This document shows, one piece after another, positions 34,959 to 43,798 of a stretch of 64,000 nt of DNA. A model generated the notes under the pieces. That model was not told where the DNA came from. It did no database searches and worked only from the letters and a program-made list of their open reading frames with translations. Position 1 is the stretch's first letter. Each line of letters opens with the position of its first letter. Position numbers and translations under genes: made by a program. Source of the stretch: an uncultured bacterium (GTDB taxonomy: Bacteria; Cyanobacteriota; Vampirovibrionia; Gastranaerophilales; Gastranaerophilaceae); NCBI GenBank assembly GCA_902763805.1, contig CACWTN010000005.1, forward strand, positions 177,784 through 241,783, in the 5' to 3' direction.

Positions 34959-35035
34959 ACAAATCACTCCTGAAACTGTTTTCTACAGATTATATCAAAT
35001 TATAAAACCTGTAAATCTTTTTTTTGCTAATTTTT

Positions 35036-35386
35036 CTACAGACTAATATTTTTCAGATGCTCAATTTTGATTTCGGGTTTTATAAGCACAGAAATTGCAT
35101 CTATCCTGAATTTTTTATACTGCGGATTTTCCTGACGATATAAATAAAGTCCCTGCCTTATGTGGTTATATTTACTCTTTGTAATTGCCTCCAGAGGATG
35201 ACCGCAAATATCGGTTTTTCTTGTTTTTACCTCGACAAAAACAAGTGTATCTTTATCAAGCGCAATAATATCAATTTCACACAATTTTGAAAAACGCTTA
35301 TTCATTTCCAGAATTTTATAACCTGCTTTTTGCAGATGAGTTTTTGCAATTTCTTCGCCATTTTTTCCTAAAATTTGATTTGACAT
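35036..35386 (-). CDS. YraN family (UPF0102) nuclease-fold protein
   Basis: A 116-aa member of the YraN family, a PD-(D/E)xK-like fold of unknown substrate. E37, D39 and the E52-V-K54 of VFVEVKTRK sit at the expected catalytic positions. NQILGKNGEEIAKTHLQKAGYKIL is the typical N-terminus. The ribosome-binding site is AAGGAG. A terminator-like hairpin lies immediately upstream (35405-35422). Commonly near rnhB or rpl genes, but here alone. Confidence 0.92.
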   Translation of the reverse strand: MSNQILGKNGEEIAKTHLQKAGYKILEMNKRFSKLCEIDIIALDKDTLVFVEVKTRKTDICGHPLEAITKSKYNHIRQGLYLYRQENPQYKKFRIDAISVLIKPEIKIEHLKNISL

Positions 35387-35736
35387 AAACTCCTTAATAA
35401 AAAAACTAAGCTCATCGGCTTAGCTTATTTTATGAATCTCTATATTATTTTAAATTGAGCAACTAACTTACCAAAGTCAGAACTGCTTAATATTGTTTAT
35501 ACATTAAAACGATTATTAAGTCAAGAATTTGTTTTAGATTGTAAGAATAAATTGGAATTTTTGAATTTTGTATAAAGTAAGAGAAGAGTCGGTTTGAGAA
35601 AAAAGAACACGCATTTTGAGAATTTTGTAAACTTTTGTAAATTGTTTTCAATAATTAGGCAATTCCGAAATTTCAGTGAACTTTCTTGAAGTAACAAAAA
35701 GTGTAGTACATCGATAAATGTCGAGAAAGGTGTGAA
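35387..35736. other. Intergenic region with a hairpin in the yraN leader
   Basis: 350 nt between divergent genes, very AT-rich. At 35405-35422 CTAAGC/GCTTAG forms a 6-bp stem which, read on the minus strand, is followed by a run of seven T, i.e. a terminator-like structure before the yraN ribosome-binding site. No minus-strand gene precedes it, so it is either an attenuator or a leftover terminator. No coding sequence was seen in the rest. Confidence 0.45.
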
Positions 35737-36645
35737 ATGAATATTGGTAAAATTGAAATGTTACAAACAACGGCAAATAACATCACCAAAAATCAAAGAA
35801 TAGGTTTTGCAAAAAATAAAAATCAAAATAATACGGATGTTTTAGCATTTAAAGGCAATTTAAATATTCAAAAAAACAAAAGTATTATCGCTGCTTCACT
35901 TTCTGCAGCTGCAGCAATTCTATTTTCATTACAAAATCAATTAAAGGTGAAAAAAAATCAAATAGATTCTAAAAAAAGTATAAACAAGGCCTTTGAAACA
36001 ATCGATTATTGGACTGAAGAAGACATTGAATGTATAAAGTACGATTCCTTGAAAAAATTTAGAGAAGACTCAAATCCTAAACCAAATATTGACGATATAA
36101 AAAAACAAGAGATTGAAACAAAACAAAATATCGATAATTTAAGGCAGCAAGCAAAAGAGGCTAAACAGAAAATTATTGAAATTATGAATAAACTTCCGGC
36201 TGGCTCAAAAGTATCCCTAATTATTCATCCTAATTATATGTGTACAGAAGATAATTATTGCCTAAGACTAACTTTTTCAAAAGGTTATGAGTTTGAAAAA
36301 ATGTTTGGAATATCTGAGGCTCCTAAGAGACCTTTGGACAATGATATAGCTGCTTTAAACCGATTAATTGATGAAAAAATAATAAATTCTGAAGAAATAG
36401 AAAGCATTTATACAAAAAATTATTATCAAGATAAATTAAATACTATATGTGAAATTACAGCTAGAGATATACCTGTTGAAGAAAATTACACAAAAGCGTT
36501 GGTAAGTTTAAATAATCTGTATAATGAGAAAAAAGGTGAGATAAAACATATGTGTAAGACCCTAGGATGTTCTCCGAACGAATATTTAGAAAAATTGGAT
36601 ACTTCTTATGGAATTAGAAAACAACAAATATTGATTTTAAATTGA
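35737..36645 (+). CDS. AT-rich orphan protein with N-terminal AFKG motif, 302 aa
   Basis: No named family. LAFKGNL occurs at ~42-48, then a hydrophobic helix (SIIAASLSAAAAILFSLQ, ~53-70), then a long charged helical region (~80-150) and a small alpha/beta part. The gene is more AT-rich than its neighbours and uses AAA, AAT and ATA heavily. The ribosome-binding site is GAAAGGTG. It lies alone between yraN and tRNA-Gly, in a patch without core genes, and is probably an accessory gene. Confidence 0.65.
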   Translation: MNIGKIEMLQTTANNITKNQRIGFAKNKNQNNTDVLAFKGNLNIQKNKSIIAASLSAAAAILFSLQNQLKVKKNQIDSKKSINKAFETIDYWTEEDIECIKYDSLKKFREDSNPKPNIDDIKKQEIETKQNIDNLRQQAKEAKQKIIEIMNKLPAGSKVSLIIHPNYMCTEDNYCLRLTFSKGYEFEKMFGISEAPKRPLDNDIAALNRLIDEKIINSEEIESIYTKNYYQDKLNTICEITARDIPVEENYTKALVSLNNLYNEKKGEIKHMCKTLGCSPNEYLEKLDTSYGIRKQQILILN

Positions 36646-37016
36646 TATTGAATGCTATATTAAATACGGAAGTACATACTTTAATAAAAAAGTATGTAGG
36701 TTGAGCATACTTGCCCAACAATAACTTTTAGGGTGCGAATATTAGGACAAAAAGTGCAAATGAGCGGACATTTCGGTTACCTAAACCGGACATTCCGGAC
36801 ATTTTGGCTCAACTGATTTCCGACCTCATAAAACCGCTAAAATTTACTAAACTTCGCATTTTTGCTGATTGAATTTATTTACCCCTTCCGACCAAATGTC
36901 CTGTAAAAAGGTATTTTGCTTCAAAGAATTTTATTCTTTTTGCAAAAACACTTCGCACTCTGCTCGCTCACGCAACTCACTCTGTCGCTCGTTCATCGCC
37001 CTTGCAAACAGCTAAT
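36646..37016. other. Repeat-rich intergenic patch next to tRNA-Gly
   Basis: The first part (36673-36712) holds two overlapping, mutually exclusive hairpins that share the AAGTATG arm. Around 36,770-36,800 there are three copies of CGGACATT with an imperfect palindrome. A frame 36732-36872 is open for 46 codons but has no start. The segment 36,950-37,010 is locally GC-rich with CTCGCTC/TCGCTCG-like repetition. No gene can be called; this may be decayed accessory DNA. Confidence 0.5.
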
Positions 37017-37045
37017 AAAAAAGAGTCCCAAAAGGACTCTTTTTT
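37017..37045 (-). terminator. Terminator of tRNA-Gly
   Basis: A 12-bp stem (AAAAAAGAGTCC / GGACTCTTTTTT) lies directly after the tRNA 3' end. Confidence 0.92.
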
Positions 37046-37049
37046 ATTA

Positions 37050-37120
37050 GCGGGAGACGAGGCTCGAACTCGCGACATCCTCCTTGGCAAGGAGGCATTC
37101 TACCACTGAATTACCCCCGC
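37050..37120 (-). tRNA. tRNA-Gly (anticodon GCC)
   Basis: Read on the minus strand, GCGGGGG starts a 7-bp acceptor stem (one G-T pair) closed by CTCCCGC with discriminator T at 37050. The D arm is present. The anticodon arm CCTCC-TTGCCAA-GGAGG has GCC, which reads GGC/GGT. The T arm has GTTCGAG. CCA is not encoded. 71 nt. Confidence 0.97.
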
Positions 37121-37136
37121 ACGGTATAGTATTATG

Positions 37137-37161
37137 ATACATGCTCATACTTTGATGTCAA
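37137..37161 (-). promoter_or_regulatory. Promoter of tRNA-Gly
   Basis: On the minus strand TTGACA (rc of 37156-37161) is followed by a 16-nt spacer and TATCAT, 14 nt before the mature tRNA 5' end. A consensus -35 suits a strongly expressed RNA gene. Confidence 0.6.
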
Positions 37162-37240
37162 GAGGGGTAAATATTCTATGGGCAAATATCCTATGGTATA
37201 AATACCTCAAAACATCTGAGCTGACAAAAAAATCACGCTA

Positions 37241-38245
37241 TTACGAAATTTTTATATATGCTTTTAAAATCTTATTTGCAACGGTATCTTCAAAAGCCTG
37301 CTGAACCCTTTCCAGCGGATAAACCGTAGTAAGACCTTTTACGTTAACTCTGTGTGACACGAGCAGATCAAAAGAATCCCTCAAATCCTTCGGTGACGGA
37401 GAATAACTTCCCAAAACCGTAAGTTCTTTATAATAAATCTCATTATTCGGATATCCCGTATTCCTCGGAGTGCTGGAAAAAACAAGAATTTTTCCGCCTT
37501 TTTTAACAACCTTGAGTGCCACGTCAAGCGCTTTGTCCGCACCTGAAGTCATAAACACCGCATCTATTCCGCCGCTTTTTTCCTGAATAATCCTGTCAAA
37601 TTCATCAAGATTAAGAGAATTATATGCCTCTATACCAAGCTTGTTTCCCAGCGCAATTCTATCCTCGATTAAGTCACAGCCATAAACCTTGTAGCCCATA
37701 GCTTTAATTCCTTCGCCCATAAGCAGTCCTATAGAACCCAAACCGATTACAAGAACCTTGTCACCTTCAATTAAATTACACCTTTTTATGGCTCTGACAC
37801 AACAGCCCAAAGGTTCATAGAAAGAAATTTCTTCCTCCGTCATATCTTCAGGAATATTATATGCAACATTTTTGAGGTGTTCCTCAGATACGTAAACCTT
37901 TTCGCTGAAACCGCCTGGACGGATATTTGTTGATTTAAAATGTTCGCACATAGACACATTTCCATGCCTGCAATAATCACATTCTCCGCACGGAATATGG
38001 TGAGAAGTAACAATTTTATCTCCCTTTTTAAAACCAGTATCAGAGTCAATCTCGTCAATAACCGCAACTATTTCGTGTCCCAAAACGGCACCGTTGTGTA
38101 CAATTTTTTCTCTGAACTTTACTATATCCGAACCGCATAAACCGCATCCCAATACACGGACTATTGCACCTTTGCGGCCGTCAAGTTTTATATCTTCGAC
38201 TTCTTTAACAACTATTTTATCATTTTCAACTTGTGCTGTTTTCAT
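37241..38245 (-). CDS. Zinc-dependent medium-chain alcohol/polyol dehydrogenase
   Basis: A 334-aa MDR-family NAD(P)-dependent oxidoreductase. Catalytic zinc ligands are C37 (GLCGSD) and H57/E58 (GHE). The structural zinc is held by C86, C89, C92 and C100. The Rossmann motif is VIGLGSIGLLMG (~165-176). The family includes sorbitol and threonine dehydrogenases and galactitol-phosphate dehydrogenase; the substrate is not decided. The ribosome-binding site is AAGAAGGTG. It is followed on the same strand by nothing close, and preceded by SpoIID (58-nt gap). Confidence 0.9.
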   Translation of the reverse strand: MKTAQVENDKIVVKEVEDIKLDGRKGAIVRVLGCGLCGSDIVKFREKIVHNGAVLGHEIVAVIDEIDSDTGFKKGDKIVTSHHIPCGECDYCRHGNVSMCEHFKSTNIRPGGFSEKVYVSEEHLKNVAYNIPEDMTEEEISFYEPLGCCVRAIKRCNLIEGDKVLVIGLGSIGLLMGEGIKAMGYKVYGCDLIEDRIALGNKLGIEAYNSLNLDEFDRIIQEKSGGIDAVFMTSGADKALDVALKVVKKGGKILVFSSTPRNTGYPNNEIYYKELTVLGSYSPSPKDLRDSFDLLVSHRVNVKGLTTVYPLERVQQAFEDTVANKILKAYIKIS

Positions 38246-38303
38246 CTTTCACCTTCTTTAATAACAATCCGTTATAAGACCGTTTTTAAATTATACGTAA
38301 CTT

Positions 38304-39167
38304 CTACTCTTTGAGCCTTGCAAACTTTGTGTTCGCATAAAAATATTTCAGAATCTGATAACCGTTATACCCTCTTTTTGCAAGGTTGTTTGCACCATAC
38401 TGGCTCATACCGACACCGTGACCGTTCTTTTTAATCCCGTCATCAAAAGACGGTACCGATTTAATAAACGGTAAGTCGTGCAGCCAAACCTGACTTGCAG
38501 CCCTTGTCTGTCCGCCAGCTGATGCAGAATAATACGCAGGAACAATTTTACCCTGACAAACAAGAACTATCTTTTCTGTTTCAGCGACCGCCTGATTTGT
38601 TCTTACTGTTTCTGCAGAAGCTCCTCCGTAAGCCTGATCTTCAGGAGTATCTTTCAGGTCATATCCGTATTTACCACGTTTTCCCATATTTGCAAGTGCA
38701 TAGCTTCTTGCTGCAATAGCCTGCGCTTTATGAGCCTCTATTTCCCAGCCTGACGGCATTTCTGAGGGAACAACCCCCCTTATATAGTATTCAAGAGGCA
38801 AATCATTTATTACAGTCAAAGCTCCGCCATCATTAATAATTTTAAAATGCCCTCTGTACCATTTGCGTTTTACACTTACAAAACCGCCTTCTTCAGGTTT
38901 TATGACTATCTGATTGGATTTAATTTTTCTGAACTTACCGTCAATTTTTATTGCAATAACTCCCTGATACGGTTTCAGCTCATATCCCTTCATCTTATCC
39001 ATTGTATAGATAAGCGTATTGGTTTTTACGTCAATAATTTCCGCAGGGGTGGACGCGCCTACAAAAGTCCTGCCGACACGGGTTTGCAGACCGATTTTTA
39101 TGGCAAAACACGGGATTACCGCAAAAATATATATAAAAATTAAAATAAGTACTCTTCTCATCCCCAT
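38304..39167 (-). CDS. SpoIID/LytB-domain secreted protein
   Basis: The start at 39167 gives 287 aa with a hydrophobic signal segment RRVLILIFIYIFAVIPCFA. The SpoIID/LytB domain (~110-285) is clear: LEYYIRGVVPSEMPSGWEIEAHKAQAIAARSY, SASAGGQT and GHGVGMSQYGANNLA. SpoIID proteins are lytic transglycosylases in sporulators; in non-sporulating bacteria they are cell-wall remodelling enzymes or amidase enhancers. No Shine-Dalgarno; a perfect TATAAT ends 6 nt before the ATG. tagO lies 47 nt upstream, so both envelope genes may cooperate. Confidence 0.9.
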   Translation of the reverse strand: MGMRRVLILIFIYIFAVIPCFAIKIGLQTRVGRTFVGASTPAEIIDVKTNTLIYTMDKMKGYELKPYQGVIAIKIDGKFRKIKSNQIVIKPEEGGFVSVKRKWYRGHFKIINDGGALTVINDLPLEYYIRGVVPSEMPSGWEIEAHKAQAIAARSYALANMGKRGKYGYDLKDTPEDQAYGGASAETVRTNQAVAETEKIVLVCQGKIVPAYYSASAGGQTRAASQVWLHDLPFIKSVPSFDDGIKKNGHGVGMSQYGANNLAKRGYNGYQILKYFYANTKFARLKE

Positions 39168-39179
39168 AAGAAAATTATA
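39168..39179 (-). promoter_or_regulatory. -10 box abutting the SpoIID gene start
   Basis: On the minus strand a perfect TATAAT is followed by TTTCTT and the ATG at 39167, exactly 6 nt; no ribosome-binding site. A downstream ATG at 39161 is a less likely start. Confidence 0.6.
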
Positions 39180-39213
39180 CACCAAAATTTACGGGAAGAA
39201 GTATTCCCTTGTT

Positions 39214-40284
39214 TTATTTATCTTCTTCGTGCGGTTCTATAGCCTGAGGTTCAGTCTTTATACTGATAAAACTCAGAATCAGCATTATTATAATTAATAC
39301 TGCTATATATAAAAAGTAATTTTGAAGCGTTCCTGTAAAATAAGTTGCAATTGCGCCGCCGCCTATCGCAATCAGTGTCAGAAGCGCAACCGTTTTCTTC
39401 TGTGATAAGCCTGCTTTCAGCAGTTTATGATGAATGTGTTCCGCATCTGCAACAAAAGGTGATTTTCCCTTCATTATCCTTCTTATGCTTGAGAAAGTTA
39501 TATCTATAATCGGAACGGCAAGAACCAAAAACGGAAGCAATACCGCAAGCGCTGCACCTTTCATAACACCTGCAATTGATAAAGTTGCAAGCAAGAATCC
39601 GGAGAACAAAGCGCCTGAATCTCCCATAAATATTTTTGCAGGATTAAAATTATATGTTAAAAATGCAAGCATTGAACCTGCAAGTATGAATGCAATCAGT
39701 GCCGTAACAGAAGGATTAGGGCTCATTGCAGCAGCTATAAGAGCAAGCGTAATTGAGCTTACCGTAATAACCGAACCTGCCAAACCGTCAACGCCGTCTA
39801 TGAAGTTAACAGCATTGGATATCCCCGTAATCCATAAAACTGTTATCGGATATGAAAAAATACCCAGTCTTAAAGGTTCGCCGCCAAACGGATTAAATAT
39901 TGTATCAATTTGAACACCAAGCAGATAGACTATCGTCGCAACCGATAACTGTATAAATAATTTGAACTTAGCATCAAGATTATAAACATCATCAACCAAA
40001 CCCAATAAAAACATAAGCGAACCACCCAGAAGAATACCTGAAAGTAAACTTCCGTAAGGATAATAGCTTAAAAGAACAAGCACAAAAAAGGTGAGCATTG
40101 CGCTTGACCAAATTGCCACTCCACCCAGCCTTGATACAGGAGTTTTATGAATTTTTCTTTCATTAGGGAGGTCTACCAAACCTTCTTTTTGAGAAAACTC
40201 AATTACCATAGGTACAATAAAAACACCTATCAGGTATGATATAAACGCTCCTATTATATGTGCGTGTGTAAGTTTTATTATCAT
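39214..40284 (-). CDS. Undecaprenyl-phosphate GlcNAc-1-phosphate transferase (TagO/WecA, MraY family)
   Basis: A polytopic membrane enzyme that loads the first sugar on the lipid carrier for surface polysaccharide. 356 aa with about ten helices. Family motifs: HKTPVSRLGG (~45-54), GLVDDVYNLD (~100-109), NAVNFIDGVDGLAGS (~155-169), FMGDSGALFSG (~217-227), and the C-terminal HIHHKLL. This HIHH loop marks the TagO/WecA branch rather than MraY. The ribosome-binding site is AAGAGGAC. SpoIID follows. Confidence 0.93.
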   Translation of the reverse strand: MIIKLTHAHIIGAFISYLIGVFIVPMVIEFSQKEGLVDLPNERKIHKTPVSRLGGVAIWSSAMLTFFVLVLLSYYPYGSLLSGILLGGSLMFLLGLVDDVYNLDAKFKLFIQLSVATIVYLLGVQIDTIFNPFGGEPLRLGIFSYPITVLWITGISNAVNFIDGVDGLAGSVITVSSITLALIAAAMSPNPSVTALIAFILAGSMLAFLTYNFNPAKIFMGDSGALFSGFLLATLSIAGVMKGAALAVLLPFLVLAVPIIDITFSSIRRIMKGKSPFVADAEHIHHKLLKAGLSQKKTVALLTLIAIGGGAIATYFTGTLQNYFLYIAVLIIIMLILSFISIKTEPQAIEPHEEDK

Positions 40285-40453
40285 AATGTCCTCTTAAAGA
40301 CAATTTTATGACAAAAAGAGGGTTAAATACAGAGGGTAATAAAAAGAATGTTAAATTTTGTAACAATTTAACCTGAATAACTAAAGTTTATGCAAAAAAA
40401 ACCGATAACAAAAAAGTAAGATTTTATATTAACTTATAAAAGGAGTTTTAAAC

Positions 40454-41107
40454 ATGGAATACAACGAGGTTACTAGTGCAGGCAGACAACTTTTTGCAAG
40501 AATAAATACGGTAAAAGCAAATGACGGACAAGGAGAAAAACTTGACACAAAAGAAATTGCGCAGGCGGAAGCTTTCGGTTTCAGCATGTTTAATCTTACA
40601 AATAATATGACAGAAACTGAATTTGTAAATCTGTATAATAAAATAGAATTTAAAAACGAACAGGAAGAAAAAGCTTTTAAGCAGCAAGAGCGTAATATTC
40701 ATGCACGGTACATTAATCTTAAATACGGCACAGAACTGGAACTTAAAGAAGATGAGTCTATAGAAAATTTTGAAGCAAGAGCTAAAGACATGGCTTCAAA
40801 TACTTCTGCCGGCAAATCTTTTGGAATATCTTCCGAAAATATTAATGAACAACACGCAAAAGAAATGGAAAATTCCTGGAAAACATACGAGATTGTGACA
40901 AAACTTCCTGAAACAATTGAAAAACACAGACAAGAATATGAAGAATTTAAAAAAGCTGCAATGGAAGATCTTAAGAAGCAAAGAGAAGAACAAATAAAAG
41001 ATTTGGAAAAAACACATCAAGAAATTATTGATAACTTAGACAAGCTGGAACAAGAATATAATTTACAAAAAATAAAAAACGAATTGAACAACCTGACAAC
41101 AAAATAA
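40454..41107 (+). CDS. Helical/coiled-coil hypothetical protein, 217 aa
   Basis: No family was recognised. Mostly helical, highly charged, with a C-terminal coiled coil (~155-212, EFKKAAMEDLKKQREEQIKD onward). The first 30 residues may contain EF-hand-like spacing (NDGQGEKLDTKEI), where D/N residues at alternating positions precede a helix, but only one such loop is seen. No signal peptide. The ribosome-binding site is AAAAGGAG; a terminator follows. Confidence 0.65.
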   Translation: MEYNEVTSAGRQLFARINTVKANDGQGEKLDTKEIAQAEAFGFSMFNLTNNMTETEFVNLYNKIEFKNEQEEKAFKQQERNIHARYINLKYGTELELKEDESIENFEARAKDMASNTSAGKSFGISSENINEQHAKEMENSWKTYEIVTKLPETIEKHRQEYEEFKKAAMEDLKKQREEQIKDLEKTHQEIIDNLDKLEQEYNLQKIKNELNNLTTK

Positions 41108-41111
41108 AAAA

Positions 41112-41140
41112 ATAAAACCCGGATTAAATCCGGGTTTTAT
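41112..41140. terminator. Bidirectional terminator
   Basis: A 13-bp stem (ATAAAACCCGGAT / ATCCGGGTTTTAT) between the converging 217-aa gene and glyA. Confidence 0.92.
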
Positions 41141-41154
41141 TTTTTTATTTTTCC

Positions 41155-42390
41155 CTAGTACAGAGGATATTTTTTGCAAAGCTTCAAAGAATCTTGTCTT
41201 AACGCATCCAGCTTTGTTTCATCATCAGAATTTTTGACAGCTTCGGCAATAATTCTTGCAACTTCCTTCATATCGTCTTCTTTAAATCCTCTTGTTGTCA
41301 TAGCAGCAGCACCAAGTCTGATACCTGAAGTTACAAAAGGACTTTGCGGATCATTCGGAACAGTATTTTTGTTAGCTGTTATGCCAACTCTTTCAAGAAC
41401 ATTAGCCATATCCTTACCTGTCTTGCCCGTTTTTCTGAGGTCTAATGTCATAAGGTGGTTTTCTGTCATACCGCCTACAATATCCAAACCGTTATCCAGC
41501 AAGCCCTGAGCCATAGCCTTAGCGTTTGCAACAACCTGATGAGCATATTCTTTGAAGGAAGGCTGTAAAGCTTCTTTAAGAGCAACTGCTTTCCCTGCAA
41601 TAATGTGTTCCAACGGTCCTCCCTGAATTCCCGGGAAAACTGCTTTATCAATAGCAGCTGCGTATTCCTCATCGCACATAATTATACCGCCTCTCGGACC
41701 TCTCAAAGTCTTGTGAGTTGTTGTAGTAACAATTTGGGCATAACCTGCCGGACTTGGGTGAGCACCGCCTGCAATAAGACCTGCAATATGAGCTATATCA
41801 GCCATCAAAATTGCACCAACTTCATCAGCAATTTCTCTGAAACGTTTAAAATCAATTATCTTAGAGTAGTTGCTTGCACCGCAGATAATAAGTTTCGGCT
41901 TGCATTCAAGCGCCAGTTTTCTAACATTGTCATAATCAATACATCCGTTTTCATCAACACCGTACTGAGTAACATTAAAATACATACCCGAAAAATTTAC
42001 CGGTGAACCGTGGCTCAAATGTCCGCCGTTTGATAAATCCATACTCAAAACGCTGTCGCCGTGTTTAAGAAGTGCAAAAAATACAGCCATATTAGCCTGA
42101 GCACCTGAATGAGGCTGAACGTTTGCATGGTCCATTTTAAAGAGTTCACACGCTCTTTTTTGTGCAAGCTCCTCAATTTTATCAATAACTTCACACCCGT
42201 TATAATAACGTTTATGCGGTTTTCCTTCTGCGTACTTATTTGTCAAAACACTTCCGCAAGCCTGCATAACGGCAGGTGAAGTAAAGTTTTCACTTGCAAT
42301 AAGTTCTATTGTATTTTGTTGTCTTTCAAGCTCCTCATCTATATATTTCGCAACATCACTGTCAATCTCTCTTACCTTGTCTAAAACCAT
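41155..42390 (-). CDS. glyA: Serine hydroxymethyltransferase
   Basis: Converts serine and tetrahydrofolate to glycine and methylene-THF. 411 aa. The PLP-lysine motif [14 protein letters not shown] is at ~222-235, with [12 protein letters not shown] at ~93-104 and ASENF near the N-terminus. The ribosome-binding site is AGGAGG. The leader is short (about 140 nt to the divergent gene) and shows no glycine-riboswitch-like tandem structure. Confidence 0.97.
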   Translation of the reverse strand: MVLDKVREIDSDVAKYIDEELERQQNTIELIASENFTSPAVMQACGSVLTNKYAEGKPHKRYYNGCEVIDKIEELAQKRACELFKMDHANVQPHSGAQANMAVFFALLKHGDSVLSMDLSNGGHLSHGSPVNFSGMYFNVTQYGVDENGCIDYDNVRKLALECKPKLIICGASNYSKIIDFKRFREIADEVGAILMADIAHIAGLIAGGAHPSPAGYAQIVTTTTHKTLRGPRGGIIMCDEEYAAAIDKAVFPGIQGGPLEHIIAGKAVALKEALQPSFKEYAHQVVANAKAMAQGLLDNGLDIVGGMTENHLMTLDLRKTGKTGKDMANVLERVGITANKNTVPNDPQSPFVTSGIRLGAAAMTTRGFKEDDMKEVARIIAEAVKNSDDETKLDALRQDSLKLCKKYPLY

Positions 42391-42532
42391 TCTGTCCTCC
42401 TAAAAAAATGTATATCCCCTCTTAAATTCCATTATATTTTAAAAATCTTATTTAGTAAATTTTTGTTACATAACATTTTTAATATAACAATTTTATTTTT
42501 TACAGGTTTTACAAAACATAAGGGTCAAAAAG

Positions 42533-43744
42533 ATGAAAATTAATAAAATCACATATAACATTTCTCAGGCACAAATTAATAACAGGCAGAAAAAGGCAAA
42601 AACTCAATACAGCGAAAAAGGACTATTAATGTCATACCCTGCTGAATATTACATGCCGTCTTTCAGAGGGATTAATCTTGGCAAAATGTACGAAGAATAC
42701 AATTGGTACATAAACCACGACCGTGTTCCTGCTATAAAATCATTCTTAAAAATGACTTATCCCAAAGAAATAATGGAAGAATTTTTAACTCATATACTTG
42801 AAACAAAAGACAGAAGTTATGAGCTAATCGACAGCATAACCCACATGCCCAGAGAAAGCGTTAATATAACAAAAGCACTTGGTGAAAAAATCGGTACAAA
42901 TTCTAAAATACTAATGCCATTTCTGCCTGATAACCCATATAACAAAGCCTATACAAATTATATTGAGCAAAAATACGAGCGTGATTGCATTATTGAATTG
43001 TTAAAAATAAGACCCGACTGGAGTGAACAAGCACTTATAAATAAATATGAAAGCAAATTCGGAAATAAAAAACTAAAAATAGGCAAACTGCCAAAACACA
43101 TTCCGCAAGAACATTTAGACCAAATCCTTCCGTATTTAAAAAGCAAAATGGAAATCGGTCTGAAAAACAGACAGCAAATCGATGATTTGGTAATCGATAA
43201 CAAAACATACCAATTCTTATTTTATACGGAAGGTAAATCAAGCAAGAATGTTTTCAGAGTAATAATCCCATCTGCTGCAAAAAAATACATCATAAAAATG
43301 GATATCCCTGAAAACAGAAGTCTTGATAAGCCTTTTGCCCTTGGTACTTTAGCAAAAATTGACAGTTATTTAACTCTTAACAGAAGCAGAAACAGCGCAC
43401 CTCTCTGCTATTATGACCACGATGGCAATTTTTCCATATACAAATACATTGAACACGCACACATTGATAAACTAACAAATGATATCAACGAAATAAGAAT
43501 GCATCTTCCTGATTTTAGAGCGCTGGGGCTTGATTATAACGATACCGTAGGATACAAAAATTACTTCAAACTGGAAAAAGATTCCATTGACACCCACAAT
43601 TTAATGGAAGGGTTTGAAGAAGCTTTGAATAAAAACGAATGGATATCTGTAGACAACGACCACGTAACATACAGCAACCGATTCCAGCCGAGTATTAACG
43701 GGTATCACAAACCGCTCCCGAATGCGATGGGAATGTTTTTCTAG
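42533..43744 (+). CDS. Orphan protein with possible protein-kinase-like C-terminal fold, 403 aa
   Basis: The N-terminus is polar with PSFRGIN at 42-48, the shared orphan motif. Residues ~60-215 are helical. Residues ~222-360 show a sequence that resembles a reduced protein kinase: beta2-beta3 FRVIIPSAAKKYIIKMD (K255 at the ATP-lysine position), hinge-like SIYKYIEH (301-308), a catalytic-loop-like LGLDYNDTVGYKN (331-343) and DSID (350-353) where DFG would be. Small effector kinases (OspG/NleH type) have comparable compact layouts. This is a pattern reading, not proven. The ribosome-binding site is AAGGGTC. Confidence 0.6.
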   Translation: MKINKITYNISQAQINNRQKKAKTQYSEKGLLMSYPAEYYMPSFRGINLGKMYEEYNWYINHDRVPAIKSFLKMTYPKEIMEEFLTHILETKDRSYELIDSITHMPRESVNITKALGEKIGTNSKILMPFLPDNPYNKAYTNYIEQKYERDCIIELLKIRPDWSEQALINKYESKFGNKKLKIGKLPKHIPQEHLDQILPYLKSKMEIGLKNRQQIDDLVIDNKTYQFLFYTEGKSSKNVFRVIIPSAAKKYIIKMDIPENRSLDKPFALGTLAKIDSYLTLNRSRNSAPLCYYDHDGNFSIYKYIEHAHIDKLTNDINEIRMHLPDFRALGLDYNDTVGYKNYFKLEKDSIDTHNLMEGFEEALNKNEWISVDNDHVTYSNRFQPSINGYHKPLPNAMGMFF

Positions 43745-43760
43745 GAGTAAACGAATTTAA

Positions 43761-43790
43761 AAAAAAGAGGCTTTTAAAAGCCTCTTTTTT
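43761..43790. terminator. Bidirectional terminator
   Basis: A 15-bp palindromic stem centred in CTTTTAAAAG with A6/T6 ends, between the kinase-like gene and clpC. Confidence 0.88.
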
Positions 43791-43798
43791 TATTCAAC

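Noticed and set aside
37050-37120. Attachment site duplication of tRNA-Gly
   Set aside because: I looked for a repeat of the T-arm/acceptor 3' end in the adjoining 2 kb and saw none.
40448-40702. 84-codon minus-strand frame opposite the 217-aa gene
   Set aside because: It is antisense to a well-supported gene with its own ribosome-binding site and terminator; low-complexity Phe/Lys composition.
42391-42532. Glycine riboswitch between glyA and the orphan gene
   Set aside because: The gap is short, AT-rich and has no tandem aptamer-like core.
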